DNA of 9,803 bases from CAUZEO01 sp963578625. GTDB taxonomy: Bacteria; Verrucomicrobiota; Kiritimatiellia; SLOV01. The translations under genes and the position numbers were made by a program. Location of the stretch: the NCBI GenBank assembly GCA_963578625.1, contig CAUZEO010000200.1, positions 1 through 9,803 on the forward strand, in the 5' to 3' direction. Positions 1 to 6,063 of the stretch are shown here, piece by piece (positions within the stretch are counted from its first letter, which is position 1; every line of letters begins with the position of its first letter). The notes under the pieces were generated by a model. The model searched no databases and was not told the origin of the DNA. It worked only from the letters and a program-made list of their open reading frames with translations.

Positions 1-109
1 TTGCCAGGACCGACAAAGTGATGATCCCGGTGAGCGCGAATGCTATGGGTACCTTGTTCAAGATTCCGATCACCTTGCATGCTAGAATGTAGCCGATCAC
101 AATCGTCAT
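1..109 (-). CDS. Possible N-terminal fragment of a membrane protein (partial, ambiguous)
   Basis: Read leftward from an ATG at 109, the minus strand is open to the window edge and encodes about 36 very hydrophobic residues (begins MTIVIGYILACKVIGILNKV). They would form one or two membrane helices, and the codons are GC-rich in third position like the neighbouring genes. An in-frame TAG lies just upstream of the start, so the start must be at the ATG or a nearby TTG. There is no convincing Shine-Dalgarno site. The opposite strand is also open from position 3 to a TAG at 90-92 (ending ITLHARM) with similar third-position GC, so this could instead be the tail of a plus-strand gene. The hydrophobic pattern favours the minus strand slightly. 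The family is not recognised. Confidence 0.3.
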   Translation of the reverse strand, partial: MTIVIGYILACKVIGILNKVPIAFALTGIITLSVLA

Positions 110-177
110 AACAAACAATTTGTCAACCAGCTAAAATTAGGAGTGCGCCTTCTTGACCGACCCGTTCGGTGACTTTT

Positions 178-191
178 AGGGCTCAAGCCCT
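178..191. repeat. Short perfect inverted repeat upstream of the rfbF remnant
   Basis: The sequence AGGGCTCAAGCCCT is a 6-bp perfect inverted repeat with a 2-base centre, ending 3 bp before the Shine-Dalgarno site of the rfbF remnant. It has no T-run. It could be a protein-binding site, the relic of an upstream terminator, or chance. The remaining leader (110-177) shows no convincing promoter. Confidence 0.3.
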
Positions 192-193
192 CT

Positions 194-198
194 AGGAG
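194..198 (+). promoter_or_regulatory. Shine-Dalgarno site for the rfbF remnant (TTG start)
   Basis: AGGAG lies 8 nt before the TTG at 207, which is the first codon of a canonical RfbF N-terminus (MKAVILAGG). This supports TTG as the genuine start although no ATG is present. It also shows that the front end of the dead gene is still intact. Confidence 0.65.
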
Positions 199-206
199 CC
201 TTCAAA

Positions 207-688
207 TTGAAAGCAGTCATACTAGCCGGCGGGTACGGATCGCGACTTAGCGAGGAAACGACGGTTCGGCCGAAGCCCATGGTCGAAATCGGGGGGAAAC
301 CGATTCTCTGGCATATCATGAAACTCTACTCCCTCCCTCCACGGCATCCGGGATTTCATCATTTGCTGCGGCTACAAGGGACATATGATCAAGGAGTATT
401 TCACCACCTACGTCCTCCGCGAGAGCGATTTTCTTTTTGCCTGGCGTACAGATCGCATAGAAGAGCTGAACAACCGGTCGGAGCCGTGGACGGCGACTGC
501 AGGCCGGTGGCGTGGCTGACGGACAAGCTGATGAGGCGATGGGGCGGCAAAGGCTGGGCTGGACGCCCCGACTCTTCATCGACGTAACGCTCGACGGGAT
601 CGTCGATTGGTACAAGCAATTCGCCGAGGGTGCGGATGCAAACGAACTCACGCTGGCGAACATCGCGCATTTCACGAACAAGACGTAG
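207..688 (+). pseudogene. rfbF: rfbF'-'rfbG remnant: CDP-glucose pathway genes fused by deletion and frameshifted
   Basis: RfbF makes CDP-glucose from CTP and glucose-1-phosphate; RfbG is the 4,6-dehydratase that acts next, and the two genes are commonly adjacent in CDP-3,6-dideoxyhexose (O-antigen sugar) clusters. Three frames are used here. Positions 207-332 encode the RfbF nucleotide-binding start (KAVILAGGYGSRLSEETTVR, then PKPMVEIGGKPILWHIMKLY). Positions 343 to about 495 continue RfbF one frame over (GIRDFIICCGYKGHMIKEYF, then SEPW), shifted by an extra CTCC at 329-340. From about 505-530 to the TAG at 686-688 a third frame reads like the C-terminus of RfbG (RLGWTPRLFIDVTLDGIVDW, then LTLANIAHF). 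About 96 of some 257 RfbF residues and the last 50-60 of some 355 RfbG residues remain, so a deletion of roughly 1.3-1.4 kb in an ancestral pair is inferred. RfbF assignment is firm; RfbG rests on motif resemblance. No functional enzyme can be made. Confidence 0.85.
329..340 (+). repeat. rfbF: Tetranucleotide tract (CTCC)x3 that causes the rfbF frameshift
   Basis: Three perfect CTCC units sit exactly where the RfbF reading frame breaks. Removing one unit restores a continuous RfbF-like reading (YSLHGIRDF, matching the family's usual length here). This looks like a slipped-strand +4 expansion. Reversible tetranucleotide tracts can phase-vary surface-sugar genes, but three units is very short and the rest of the gene is missing, so a fixed mutation is the simpler view. 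Confidence 0.6.
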
Positions 689-696
689 CGGCTCTT

Positions 697-741
697 CGTA
701 GGTTGGCCCTCCAGGCCGACCAGGAGTAAGGAACGGTCATG
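697..741 (+). repeat. REP-like palindromic repeat, copy 1
   Basis: This copy runs CGTAG, then an 8-bp stem (GGTTGGCC at 701-708, GGCCGACC at 714-721, one T-G wobble) around the loop CTCCA, then a tail ending in TCATG. It lies just after the rfbG remnant stop and is homologous to the inverted copy at 783-826: the flank CGTAG, the core TTGG, the TCCAG after it, and 14 of 19 tail positions match. No T-run follows, so it is not an ordinary terminator, although it could stabilise transcript 3' ends. The region 689-959 contains no convincing gene; its recognisable contents are this repeat pair and the promoter downstream. Confidence 0.6.
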
Positions 742-782
742 AACAGAGAAGGCTGAGCGCAAGTTCATCCCATTCTCCTCCC

Positions 783-826
783 CATGATCCTCCCTTGCGC
801 CGCTCGGGCTGGAAGCCCAAGCTACG
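783..826 (-). repeat. REP-like palindromic repeat, copy 2 (inverted)
   Basis: Read on the minus strand from 826, this copy shows CGTAG, the stem arms GCTTGGGC (822-815) and GCCCGAGC (809-802) around the loop TTCCA, and a tail ending in TCATG. Two stem base pairs differ from copy 1 (second and seventh pairs), and in both cases both partners changed (G-C versus C-G), so pairing is kept. Same length, same loop size and same wobble position argue for a mobile or dispersed element rather than chance. With copy 1 and the 41-bp spacer it forms a head-to-head pair like the REPINs/BIMEs of other bacteria. Confidence 0.6.
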
Positions 827-882
827 ATATGACGTTCCGTAGTTGACCAAGCCGGCCTTCTTGTGGAGAATTCGCAGTTTCT

Positions 883-911
883 TTGCGAAAATCCTCGTGA
901 CCGGATATAAA
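883..911 (+). promoter_or_regulatory. Putative sigma70-like promoter for the SxtJ-carbamoyltransferase operon
   Basis: TTGCGA (883-888) and TATAAA (906-911) are spaced by 17 bp, a good fit to -35/-10 elements. Transcription would begin near 918, about 40 nt before the GTG start at 960. A 6-bp inverted repeat (871-876 with 884-889) overlaps the -35 region and might be an operator. This placement also argues against a gene start as far upstream as the TTG at 843. Confidence 0.45.
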
Positions 912-949
912 CAGAATCGAGTCTCCCAGGCTGTCTGGCGCTGGCAAGC

Positions 950-954
950 GGAGG
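950..954 (+). promoter_or_regulatory. Shine-Dalgarno site selecting the GTG start of the SxtJ-like gene
   Basis: GGAGG is followed by 5 nt and then the GTG at 960. The in-frame ATG at 981 has no comparable site, and the TTG at 843 lies upstream of the proposed promoter. The GTG also gives a 133-residue protein, close to the family norm of about 130 residues. Confidence 0.55.
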
Positions 955-959
955 CCAGC

Positions 960-1361
960 GTGGCATCAGAACCCGCCAGAATGAACCCCCGGGTCAAAGT
1001 TCTGATCACGACGCCCATCGCGTTGCTGATCGCATTTTGTTTTTACAAAATTGGAGGACACACGGTCGGTCCGTCGATCGTGGTCGCAATAGCGCTTGTC
1101 ATCTGTTTCTGCGGACTTTTCGTGCCGGCCGCATTTGAGAAGATCGATCGGTTCTTGTCCCGGTTTGGAGTATGGGTCGCCAAGATCGTCTCATGGATCC
1201 TGCTGATGCCGGTGTTTTACCTGATTTTCGCGCCAGCGCACCTTTTGCTGGCGCTTCGAAAGCGAGACCCCATGCATCGCGAGTGCCCGAGTCAGAAAAA
1301 AACATATTGGACTTCGCGTCCGCCTATTACTCGGAAAAACTACTACCGAACGCAGCATTAA
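960..1361 (+). CDS. SxtJ-like small membrane protein, partner of the carbamoyltransferase
   Basis: The 133-residue protein has three likely membrane segments (residues about 14-29, 38-56 and 71-99), with a basic stretch between the second and third and a polar tail ending KKTYWTSR...YYRTQ. This layout matches the SxtJ family: a final long helix, a short R-x-R-D-P stretch (RKRDP, 100-104), then a Tyr-Trp motif (116-117). SxtJ was named from the saxitoxin cluster, where it lies beside the O-carbamoyltransferase SxtI; related proteins recur next to carbamoyltransferases in other bacteria. Its function is unknown; a role in anchoring or helping the carbamoyltransferase at the inner membrane is inference from gene pairing. 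The stop overlaps the next start (TAATG), so translation is probably coupled. The usual third partner, a ~50-residue SxtK/DUF5989-type protein, was not found. The start could be ATG 981 instead. Family assignment is by pattern, not by search. Confidence 0.75.
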   Translation: MASEPARMNPRVKVLITTPIALLIAFCFYKIGGHTVGPSIVVAIALVICFCGLFVPAAFEKIDRFLSRFGVWVAKIVSWILLMPVFYLIFAPAHLLLALRKRDPMHRECPSQKKTYWTSRPPITRKNYYRTQH

Positions 1362-3190
1362 TGAATATTCTCGGGATCTCAGCGTACTACCACGACTCCG
1401 CAGCGGCCCTACTGCGCGACGGCAATATTGTGGCTGCCGCCCAGGAAGAGCGATTTTCGCGCAAGAAGCACGATTCGAGATTTCCCATCCACGCCGTGAA
1501 CTACTGCCTCGCCGAAGCGAATCTGCACACCGATGACCTCGATGCGATCGCATTTTACGATAAGCCGATCACAAAATTCGCCCGGATCCTGGAAACCTAT
1601 TTCAGCGTGGCTCCGAAAGGCTTGCGATCATTCATGATGGCCGTGCCGCTTTGGATGCGCGAAAAATTGTGGATCCCCATGCAGATGGAGAAAGCCCTCG
1701 AGGATGGCGGACTGACGCTCCCCAAAAACATCTATTTTCCTGAGCACCACGAATCTCACGCTGCCAGCGCGTTCTATCCGTCGCCCTATCAGAGCGCGGC
1801 CATCCTTACCATCGACGGCGTAGGGGAATGGGCCACCAGCACGGTCGGCCACGGGATCGGCCGGGAAATCAAGATTCTCGAAGAACTCCGCTTCCCCCAC
1901 TCCCTAGGTCTCCTGTACTCCGCGTTCACCTATTTCACCGGATTTCGGGTGAATTCCGGCGAGTACAAATTGATGGGGTTGGCTCCGTACGGAAAACCGA
2001 AATACGTCCAGGAAATTTATGACAGCCTGCTCGACCTCCGGGAGGACGGATCCTTCCGGTTGAACATGGACTATTTTAATTACCTGTCAGGTCTGACCAT
2101 GACGAATGACAAGTTCGCGGAGTTATTCGGCGGACCGGCACGCCCTCCCGAAAGTGAAATCTCCGAGCGGGAGATGGACATCGCCAAGTCGATCCAGGAA
2201 GTCACCGAGGAAATTGTCCTGCGGATGGCGCGGCACGCGCGCGAAATCACCGGCGAGAAGTACCTCTGCATGGCGGGTGGTGTGGCTCTGAATTGTGTTG
2301 CCAACGGGCGACTGCTGCAAGAAGGCGTGTTCGATGACATCTGGATTCAGCCGGCGGCGGGTGACGCCGGAGGAGCGCTGGGCGCCGCCTACATGGTGTG
2401 GCACATGGCACACGAGCAACCGCGCGAAACAATCGCCGCCGGAGATTCGATGTCAGGCTCCTACCTCGGCCCTTCTTTCAGCGACGACGAGATCGCCGCG
2501 TTTCTGGAGAAAAACGGGTACGTCGGCCACAAGATGAACGGCGATGCGTGGGCGCAGGAAATCGCTTCGATTATGGCAAACGACAAAGTGGTCGGGCTTT
2601 GCCAGGGACGAATGGAATTCGGCCCGCGAGCCCTGGGTGGGCGATCGATTATCGGGGACGCCCGTTCTCCAAAAATGCAATCGGTCATGAACCTCAAGAT
2701 CAAGTACCGCGAATCGTTCCGCCCGTTTGCTCCGACCTGCCTGGAAGAGCGCGTCAGCGACTTTTTCGATCTGGATCGCGCGTCTCCCTACATGCTGCTG
2801 GTCGCACCGGTAAAGAAAGAGCGCTGCAAGGGGCTTGAAGAGAGCGAAACCCTGCCAATCCGGGATCGAATCAACCAGGTCCGGTCTGATGTCCCCGCGA
2901 TCACGCACGTGGATTACTCCGCTCGCGTGCAAACCGTGACCCAGGAAACCAACGGGCGATATTACGACATCATCAAGGCCTTTGAAGATCTTACCGGGTA
3001 CGGAATCATCATTAACACGTCATTCAATGTCCGGGGCGAGCCTATCGTGTGCACGCCGGAGGACGCTTACCGCTGCTTCATGAGAACAGAAATGGATGTC
3101 CTCGTACTCGATTCCTACATTTTACGGAAAGAAGAACAGCCGCCGTGGGTGGAAGAAAAAGACTGGCGGGAAGATTACGTGCTGGATTAG
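1361..3190 (+). CDS. O-carbamoyltransferase, NodU/CmcH/SxtI/TobZ family
   Basis: This 609-residue enzyme should transfer a carbamoyl group from carbamoyl phosphate, through carbamoyl-adenylate, to a hydroxyl group of a sugar or other metabolite. The N-terminal half has the Kae1-like fold signature: ILGISAYYHDSAA (3-15), EERFSRKKHDSRFP (29-42), the HxxxH pair in HHESHA (H129, H133) likely to bind the metal, and DGVGEW (152-157). MAGGVALNC (304-312) and GDAGGALG with D335, a candidate third metal ligand, follow. The C-terminal half carries the family's ATP/carbamoyl-adenylate motifs EFGPRALGGRS (419-429) and INTSFNVRGEP (551-561). Length and every recognisable motif are normal, so it looks active. 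The true start is the ATG at 1361; an upstream in-frame ATG at 1172 lies inside the previous gene and should be ignored. It has no Shine-Dalgarno site of its own and relies on overlap with the SxtJ-like gene. Substrate is unknown; the neighbouring dead O-antigen genes suggest a surface glycan. Confidence 0.93.
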   Translation: MNILGISAYYHDSAAALLRDGNIVAAAQEERFSRKKHDSRFPIHAVNYCLAEANLHTDDLDAIAFYDKPITKFARILETYFSVAPKGLRSFMMAVPLWMREKLWIPMQMEKALEDGGLTLPKNIYFPEHHESHAASAFYPSPYQSAAILTIDGVGEWATSTVGHGIGREIKILEELRFPHSLGLLYSAFTYFTGFRVNSGEYKLMGLAPYGKPKYVQEIYDSLLDLREDGSFRLNMDYFNYLSGLTMTNDKFAELFGGPARPPESEISEREMDIAKSIQEVTEEIVLRMARHAREITGEKYLCMAGGVALNCVANGRLLQEGVFDDIWIQPAAGDAGGALGAAYMVWHMAHEQPRETIAAGDSMSGSYLGPSFSDDEIAAFLEKNGYVGHKMNGDAWAQEIASIMANDKVVGLCQGRMEFGPRALGGRSIIGDARSPKMQSVMNLKIKYRESFRPFAPTCLEERVSDFFDLDRASPYMLLVAPVKKERCKGLEESETLPIRDRINQVRSDVPAITHVDYSARVQTVTQETNGRYYDIIKAFEDLTGYGIIINTSFNVRGEPIVCTPEDAYRCFMRTEMDVLVLDSYILRKEEQPPWVEEKDWREDYVLD

Positions 3191-3523
3191 ATGATCGTGG
3201 TGAACACAGAGAGCGTCCCGGGTCTTCCGATTCTGGAAGTCAAGGGGCTCGTGCAGGGCAATACCGTGCGCGCCAAGCATGTAGGCCGCGACATTGCGGC
3301 AAGCTTCAAAAATATTTTTGGCGGGGAACTCAGGGGCTATACCGAACTTCTGACGGAAGCCCGGCGGGAAGCGCTGGGCCGCATGCTGAGACAAGCCCAG
3401 GCGATAGGAGCGAATGCGGTGGTCAATGTGCGGTTCGCCACCAGTTCCATCACCTCGGGCGCGGCGGAACTGTACGCCTACGGCACCGCGGTCGTTGTCG
3501 ACACACCGACGCCGGATTCCTGA
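3191..3523 (+). CDS. YbjQ/UPF0145 family protein (cytosolic copy)
   Basis: The 110-residue protein matches the YbjQ (UPF0145, DUF74) family along its length: an opening beta-strand (IVVNTESVPG), VQGNTVRAKHVGRDI, the central FGGELRGYTELLTEARREAL, and the closing GANAVVNVRFATS and YGTAVVVD. Family members form small oligomers, sometimes described as possible metal binders, and their role is not established. It has no signal peptide or membrane segment, so it is cytosolic. Its ATG directly follows the carbamoyltransferase stop with no spacer, and its own Shine-Dalgarno site is weak, so it depends on the upstream gene for translation. It is followed, with a 3-base overlap, by a membrane-anchored paralogue, suggesting that the two act together. 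Why they belong to a carbamoyltransferase operon is unknown. Confidence 0.9.
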   Translation: MIVVNTESVPGLPILEVKGLVQGNTVRAKHVGRDIAASFKNIFGGELRGYTELLTEARREALGRMLRQAQAIGANAVVNVRFATSSITSGAAELYAYGTAVVVDTPTPDS

Positions 3524-3993
3524 TGAACAGTGATAGCTTTCTAGTTCCGATTTACTTTCTGACGCCGGTTTTGCTGCTGATCCTGGGGTTTATCAGCGGG
3601 AAGGCGGCCGAGCATTTCCACTTTGCCAGGCTGAAGATCAAGGAGGAGGAACTCTCCTCCATTATGATGTGCAATATGAAAACCATTCCGACAAACTGGA
3701 AACTGGATCGGGCGTTTCTTGTCTCGGGTTCGGTGGTGATTGCCAACGATTATTTCAAGACGTTCGCCGCGACGCTCCGGAACCTGATTGGCGGCAGAAT
3801 GCGCTCCTATGAGGCGCTGCTGGAGAGGGGGAGACGGGAAGCCATCGTACGAATGCTCGAAGAAGCGCGGAACGGATCCGCCAACGCGGTCTGGAATGTG
3901 CGACTCGCCACCTCACCCATTCAGGCAGAACAAACGGGGCGGTCCAGCGGAATCGAGTTATTGGCCTTTGGGACCGCGCTCCGGGCATCCTGA
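3523..3993 (+). CDS. Membrane-anchored YbjQ-like paralogue
   Basis: The 156-residue protein starts with a hydrophobic helix (residues about 7-25, FLVPIYFLTPVLLLILGF) and a short charged linker, then a domain clearly homologous to the preceding YbjQ protein: LVSGSVVIANDYFKTF, IGGRMRSYEALLERGRREAI, SANAVWNVRLATSPI and LLAFGTAL match the same elements in order. Charge distribution (no basic residues before the helix, several after) suggests the N-terminus faces outward and the YbjQ domain stays in the cytoplasm. The ATG overlaps the previous stop as TGATG. The last ~20 residues contain an insertion relative to the paralogue (QAEQTGRSSG). A hetero-oligomer of a soluble and a tethered YbjQ subunit at the membrane is a reasonable inference. 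Overlapping reading frames starting further upstream are shadows. Confidence 0.85.
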   Translation: MNSDSFLVPIYFLTPVLLLILGFISGKAAEHFHFARLKIKEEELSSIMMCNMKTIPTNWKLDRAFLVSGSVVIANDYFKTFAATLRNLIGGRMRSYEALLERGRREAIVRMLEEARNGSANAVWNVRLATSPIQAEQTGRSSGIELLAFGTALRAS

Positions 3994-4053
3994 CACAAGC
4001 GGTACAGTGGGGTCTTTTCAAGCCGGCCCGTCTTCTCTACAGTAGAAATCAAC

Positions 4054-5560
4054 ATGGATGACTGGGTCCGCGGGGCCATCAACTATCAGGTGAATCTTCG
4101 ATCACTGGCGGCGCGAGAGCCGCGCAATGCGATCGAAGCGGCGAACGAGCAAGAGCTGGCATCCTCTCCCCTCGCCTATTTGGCCCGAAACATCTCTGTT
4201 TTGGCGGAATTGGGGATTACGGTGCTGCACATCATGCCCCCCTTTCCAATGGGAAAATCCGTCCGAAAAGGCATCGGTTCTCCTTATTCGGTTCGAAATT
4301 ACCGGGGCGTTGACCCGGAGTACGGTTCCCTGGATGACCTCCGCTCCTGCATTGGCGCCACACACCGAAATCGACTCAAGTTCCTGCTCGATATGGTGCC
4401 GAACCACACCAGTCGGGACCACGGCTGGATCGAACACAATCCGGAGTACTACGTCCGGGGCTCGTCCGGAGCACTCGTGTACGACGCCGACTGGACGGAT
4501 ACCGCGAAACTCGACTACACCAACCCCGCCCTTCGCCAGGACATGATCGAGAACTTCGATTTCTGGTTGAGCATGCTTGGCGAGGATGAGGACGGGATCG
4601 TGCAGGGCGTTGATGGATTTCGAATCGACATGGCCCACCTTATCAATGACCGCACATTCTGGAACGAGGCGTTGCAGGAGTTGCGCGCTCGCCACCCGGG
4701 GCGCGAACTGCTGTTCATGGCCGAGAGCTATGGGAGGGACAATAATCTCGATCTTCTCGGGCGCGGCTTCAACGCGGCCTACGACGATGACTTCTACAAG
4801 GTGTGCCGCAATCTCTACGGCGTGGACGCAAGTGGGCAGACTGCCCTGATAGAATCTACCCGTGCCGGGGATCAGGAAGAATTCGCACTTTCCCATCAAG
4901 CGCACCAAGCCAGGGGCATCGCCGGCGCGTTTGAGAGAATCCTGGAAGAGTGCGAAGAGAAGGTCGGTTCGCGCCCCGACTCACCGCGTCTTGTCCGCTA
5001 TACCGACAATCATGTCGAGGGCCGCGGGGTTCAATCGGTTTGGCGACGGAGGCGTCCTCGCCGTCAATCAACTGATCTTTCTCGCGGGGCACACCATTCC
5101 CTTTCTACTGACCGGCCAGGAATTCGGCGCCGTGAACCGGCCGTCCATTCACACCCGGCTCGGCACCTGCGGCAAGAGCAGGCGAGTTCGACAAGGCGAT
5201 ATTGTAAAGGAATTCCCGGGGATCGAATTCGAGGGCAATCTGTTTGCCCGTGGGCGGCTCCGGCGGCGCGGGTGGTACGAGTTTTACAAGGATTTGATTA
5301 CACTGCGGTTGAAGAATACCGAACTCACACAGGGAAGTTTTCGCCTTCTTGAATCAGGTGAACAATGCCCGGAAAACAAGCGGACCGTGGTCGCATTCGA
5401 GAGAAAACATGGTGACAGCCTGATGCGGTGCGCGGTAAACCTCGGCCCCGAGTCGCGGAAGCTGGCGCACGCGAGCCTGTTTCAGTACAAACCGCTGTAC
5501 GGCGCAATATCCGAAGGCGTGCTGCCCCCGTTTACTTCCGTCGTCGTACGGTGCGACTAG
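4054..5560 (+). pseudogene. GH13 alpha-amylase family glycosidase, frameshifted and lacking a catalytic Asp
   Basis: The gene encodes a ~501-residue GH13 (beta/alpha)8 enzyme acting on alpha-glucosidic bonds; with no signal peptide it would be cytoplasmic. Region I is LLDMVPNH (D113, H118), region II GFRIDMAH with nucleophile D192, region III LLFMAES with acid/base E224. Region IV, normally ending NHD, reads NHV (V321; GTC instead of GAC), removing the third catalytic carboxylate. At 5026-5029 a GGGG run shifts the frame by +1; the initial frame then runs on as nonsense to 5352, while the true sequence continues in the next frame (FGDGGVLAVNQLIFL, GHTIPFLLTGQEFGA, then a C-terminal beta domain) to the TAG at 5558-5560. 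Dropping one G restores the whole protein. Two independent lesions favour a real pseudogene over a sequencing error, though the otherwise open frame says the damage is recent. The start is the ATG at 4054, 60 bp after the YbjQ paralogue. The exact substrate cannot be read. Confidence 0.85.
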
Positions 5561-5967
5561 CCTTCCACCGGGTCATCGGAGAAGAAATCAAACGGGTCTT
5601 CTTCGGACGAGGAATCAGCATTGTAAACGTAAGAGAAAATCATGCCGACCCAGGCAACCGTCATCAAAGCAATGAGAACCCAGAGAGCGATCCTCCATCC
5701 TCGCCCATGGATCGCGGTTTCGATTCGGACTGTCGTGCGATGAGAATGCTTGCGACGGCGACGAATGGGTGTGGGATCGGCCTCGATCCGATCCTTGGTT
5801 GCCCCTTGGGCCGGACTCCGCCTCATCTCCGTCTCGGACAAGATGCTTCCTTCGTCTCTACCTAAGATCGTGACGCCGCCGTCCTCTTCCACTATCCAGG
5901 GGCGCGACGTCTCGCGAGTGCGGAACTCCCTGGATTCCGCATCATATCGGAATAGACCTTGTGCCAT
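5557..5967 (-). CDS. Small tail-anchored-like protein of unknown function
   Basis: The family of this 136-residue protein is not recognised. The first ~68 residues are polar and highly charged, with FRYD (6-9), a PWIVEEDGGVTILG stretch (23-36) and a Glu/Arg-rich middle. A basic cluster (RRRRKHSHR, 69-77) precedes one membrane helix (about 93-115, IALWVLIALMTVAWVGMIFSY). The last 20 residues are strongly acidic (SSSEEDPFDFFSDD). The basic side should remain in the cytoplasm and the acidic tail face the periplasm. The ATG at 5967 is chosen because GGGAG lies 5 nt upstream (plus-strand 5973-5977); an in-frame GTG at 5982 is less likely. It converges on the amylase gene and the two stops share bases within CTAG (5557-5560). 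It diverges from the metallopeptidase across 96 bp, so control could be shared. A TATCAT at 5992-5997 (minus strand) is a possible -10 without a good -35. Confidence 0.7.
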   Translation of the reverse strand: MAQGLFRYDAESREFRTRETSRPWIVEEDGGVTILGRDEGSILSETEMRRSPAQGATKDRIEADPTPIRRRRKHSHRTTVRIETAIHGRGWRIALWVLIALMTVAWVGMIFSYVYNADSSSEEDPFDFFSDDPVEG

Positions 5968-6023
5968 GACTGCTCCCAGCACGGACGAGGGATGATACGA
6001 AATTCACTCGCGCGTGCAATTGC

Positions 6024-6051
6024 TTGATTGCTACTACTTTCATGCTATATC
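6024..6051 (+). promoter_or_regulatory. Possible promoter for the metallopeptidase/ATP-grasp unit
   Basis: TTGATT (6024-6029) and TATATC (6046-6051) are 16 bp apart in the AT-richer gap between the divergent genes. Transcription would start close to the ATG at 6064, giving a very short leader. The same -35 hexamer with a TATATA -10 occurs upstream of the ABC permease gene. Match quality is moderate. Confidence 0.35.
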
Positions 6052-6063
6052 GATTCGACTCGG

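Noticed and set aside
329..340. Active phase-variation switch in rfbF
   Set aside because: Most of the gene is deleted, so restoring the frame could not restore an enzyme, and three units is too short to be highly unstable.
701..721. Intrinsic terminator after the rfbG remnant
   Set aside because: The stem is good but AGGAGTAAGG follows rather than a T-run, and the homologous inverted copy shows that it is a repeat element.
843..959. TTG at 843 as start of the SxtJ-like gene
   Set aside because: The extra 39 residues do not resemble the family, there is no Shine-Dalgarno site, and a promoter-like sequence at 883-911 would lie inside it.
689..959. A hidden SxtK/DUF5989-type small gene beside the carbamoyltransferase
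   Set aside because: No frame gives the short single-helix protein expected; the region is taken up by repeats and promoter.
316..966. 216-codon minus-strand frame through the rfb remnant and repeat region
   Set aside because: It runs through the palindromic repeats and the RfbF/RfbG coding remnants on the other strand, and has no recognisable motif.
1172..1360. ATG at 1172 as start of the carbamoyltransferase
   Set aside because: It would add 63 residues that overlap the SxtJ-like gene and precede the canonical MNILGISAYYHDSAA start.
4102..4908. 268-codon minus-strand frame opposite the GH13 gene
   Set aside because: The plus strand shows GH13 regions I-III in order; the antisense frame is a by-product of GC-rich codon usage.
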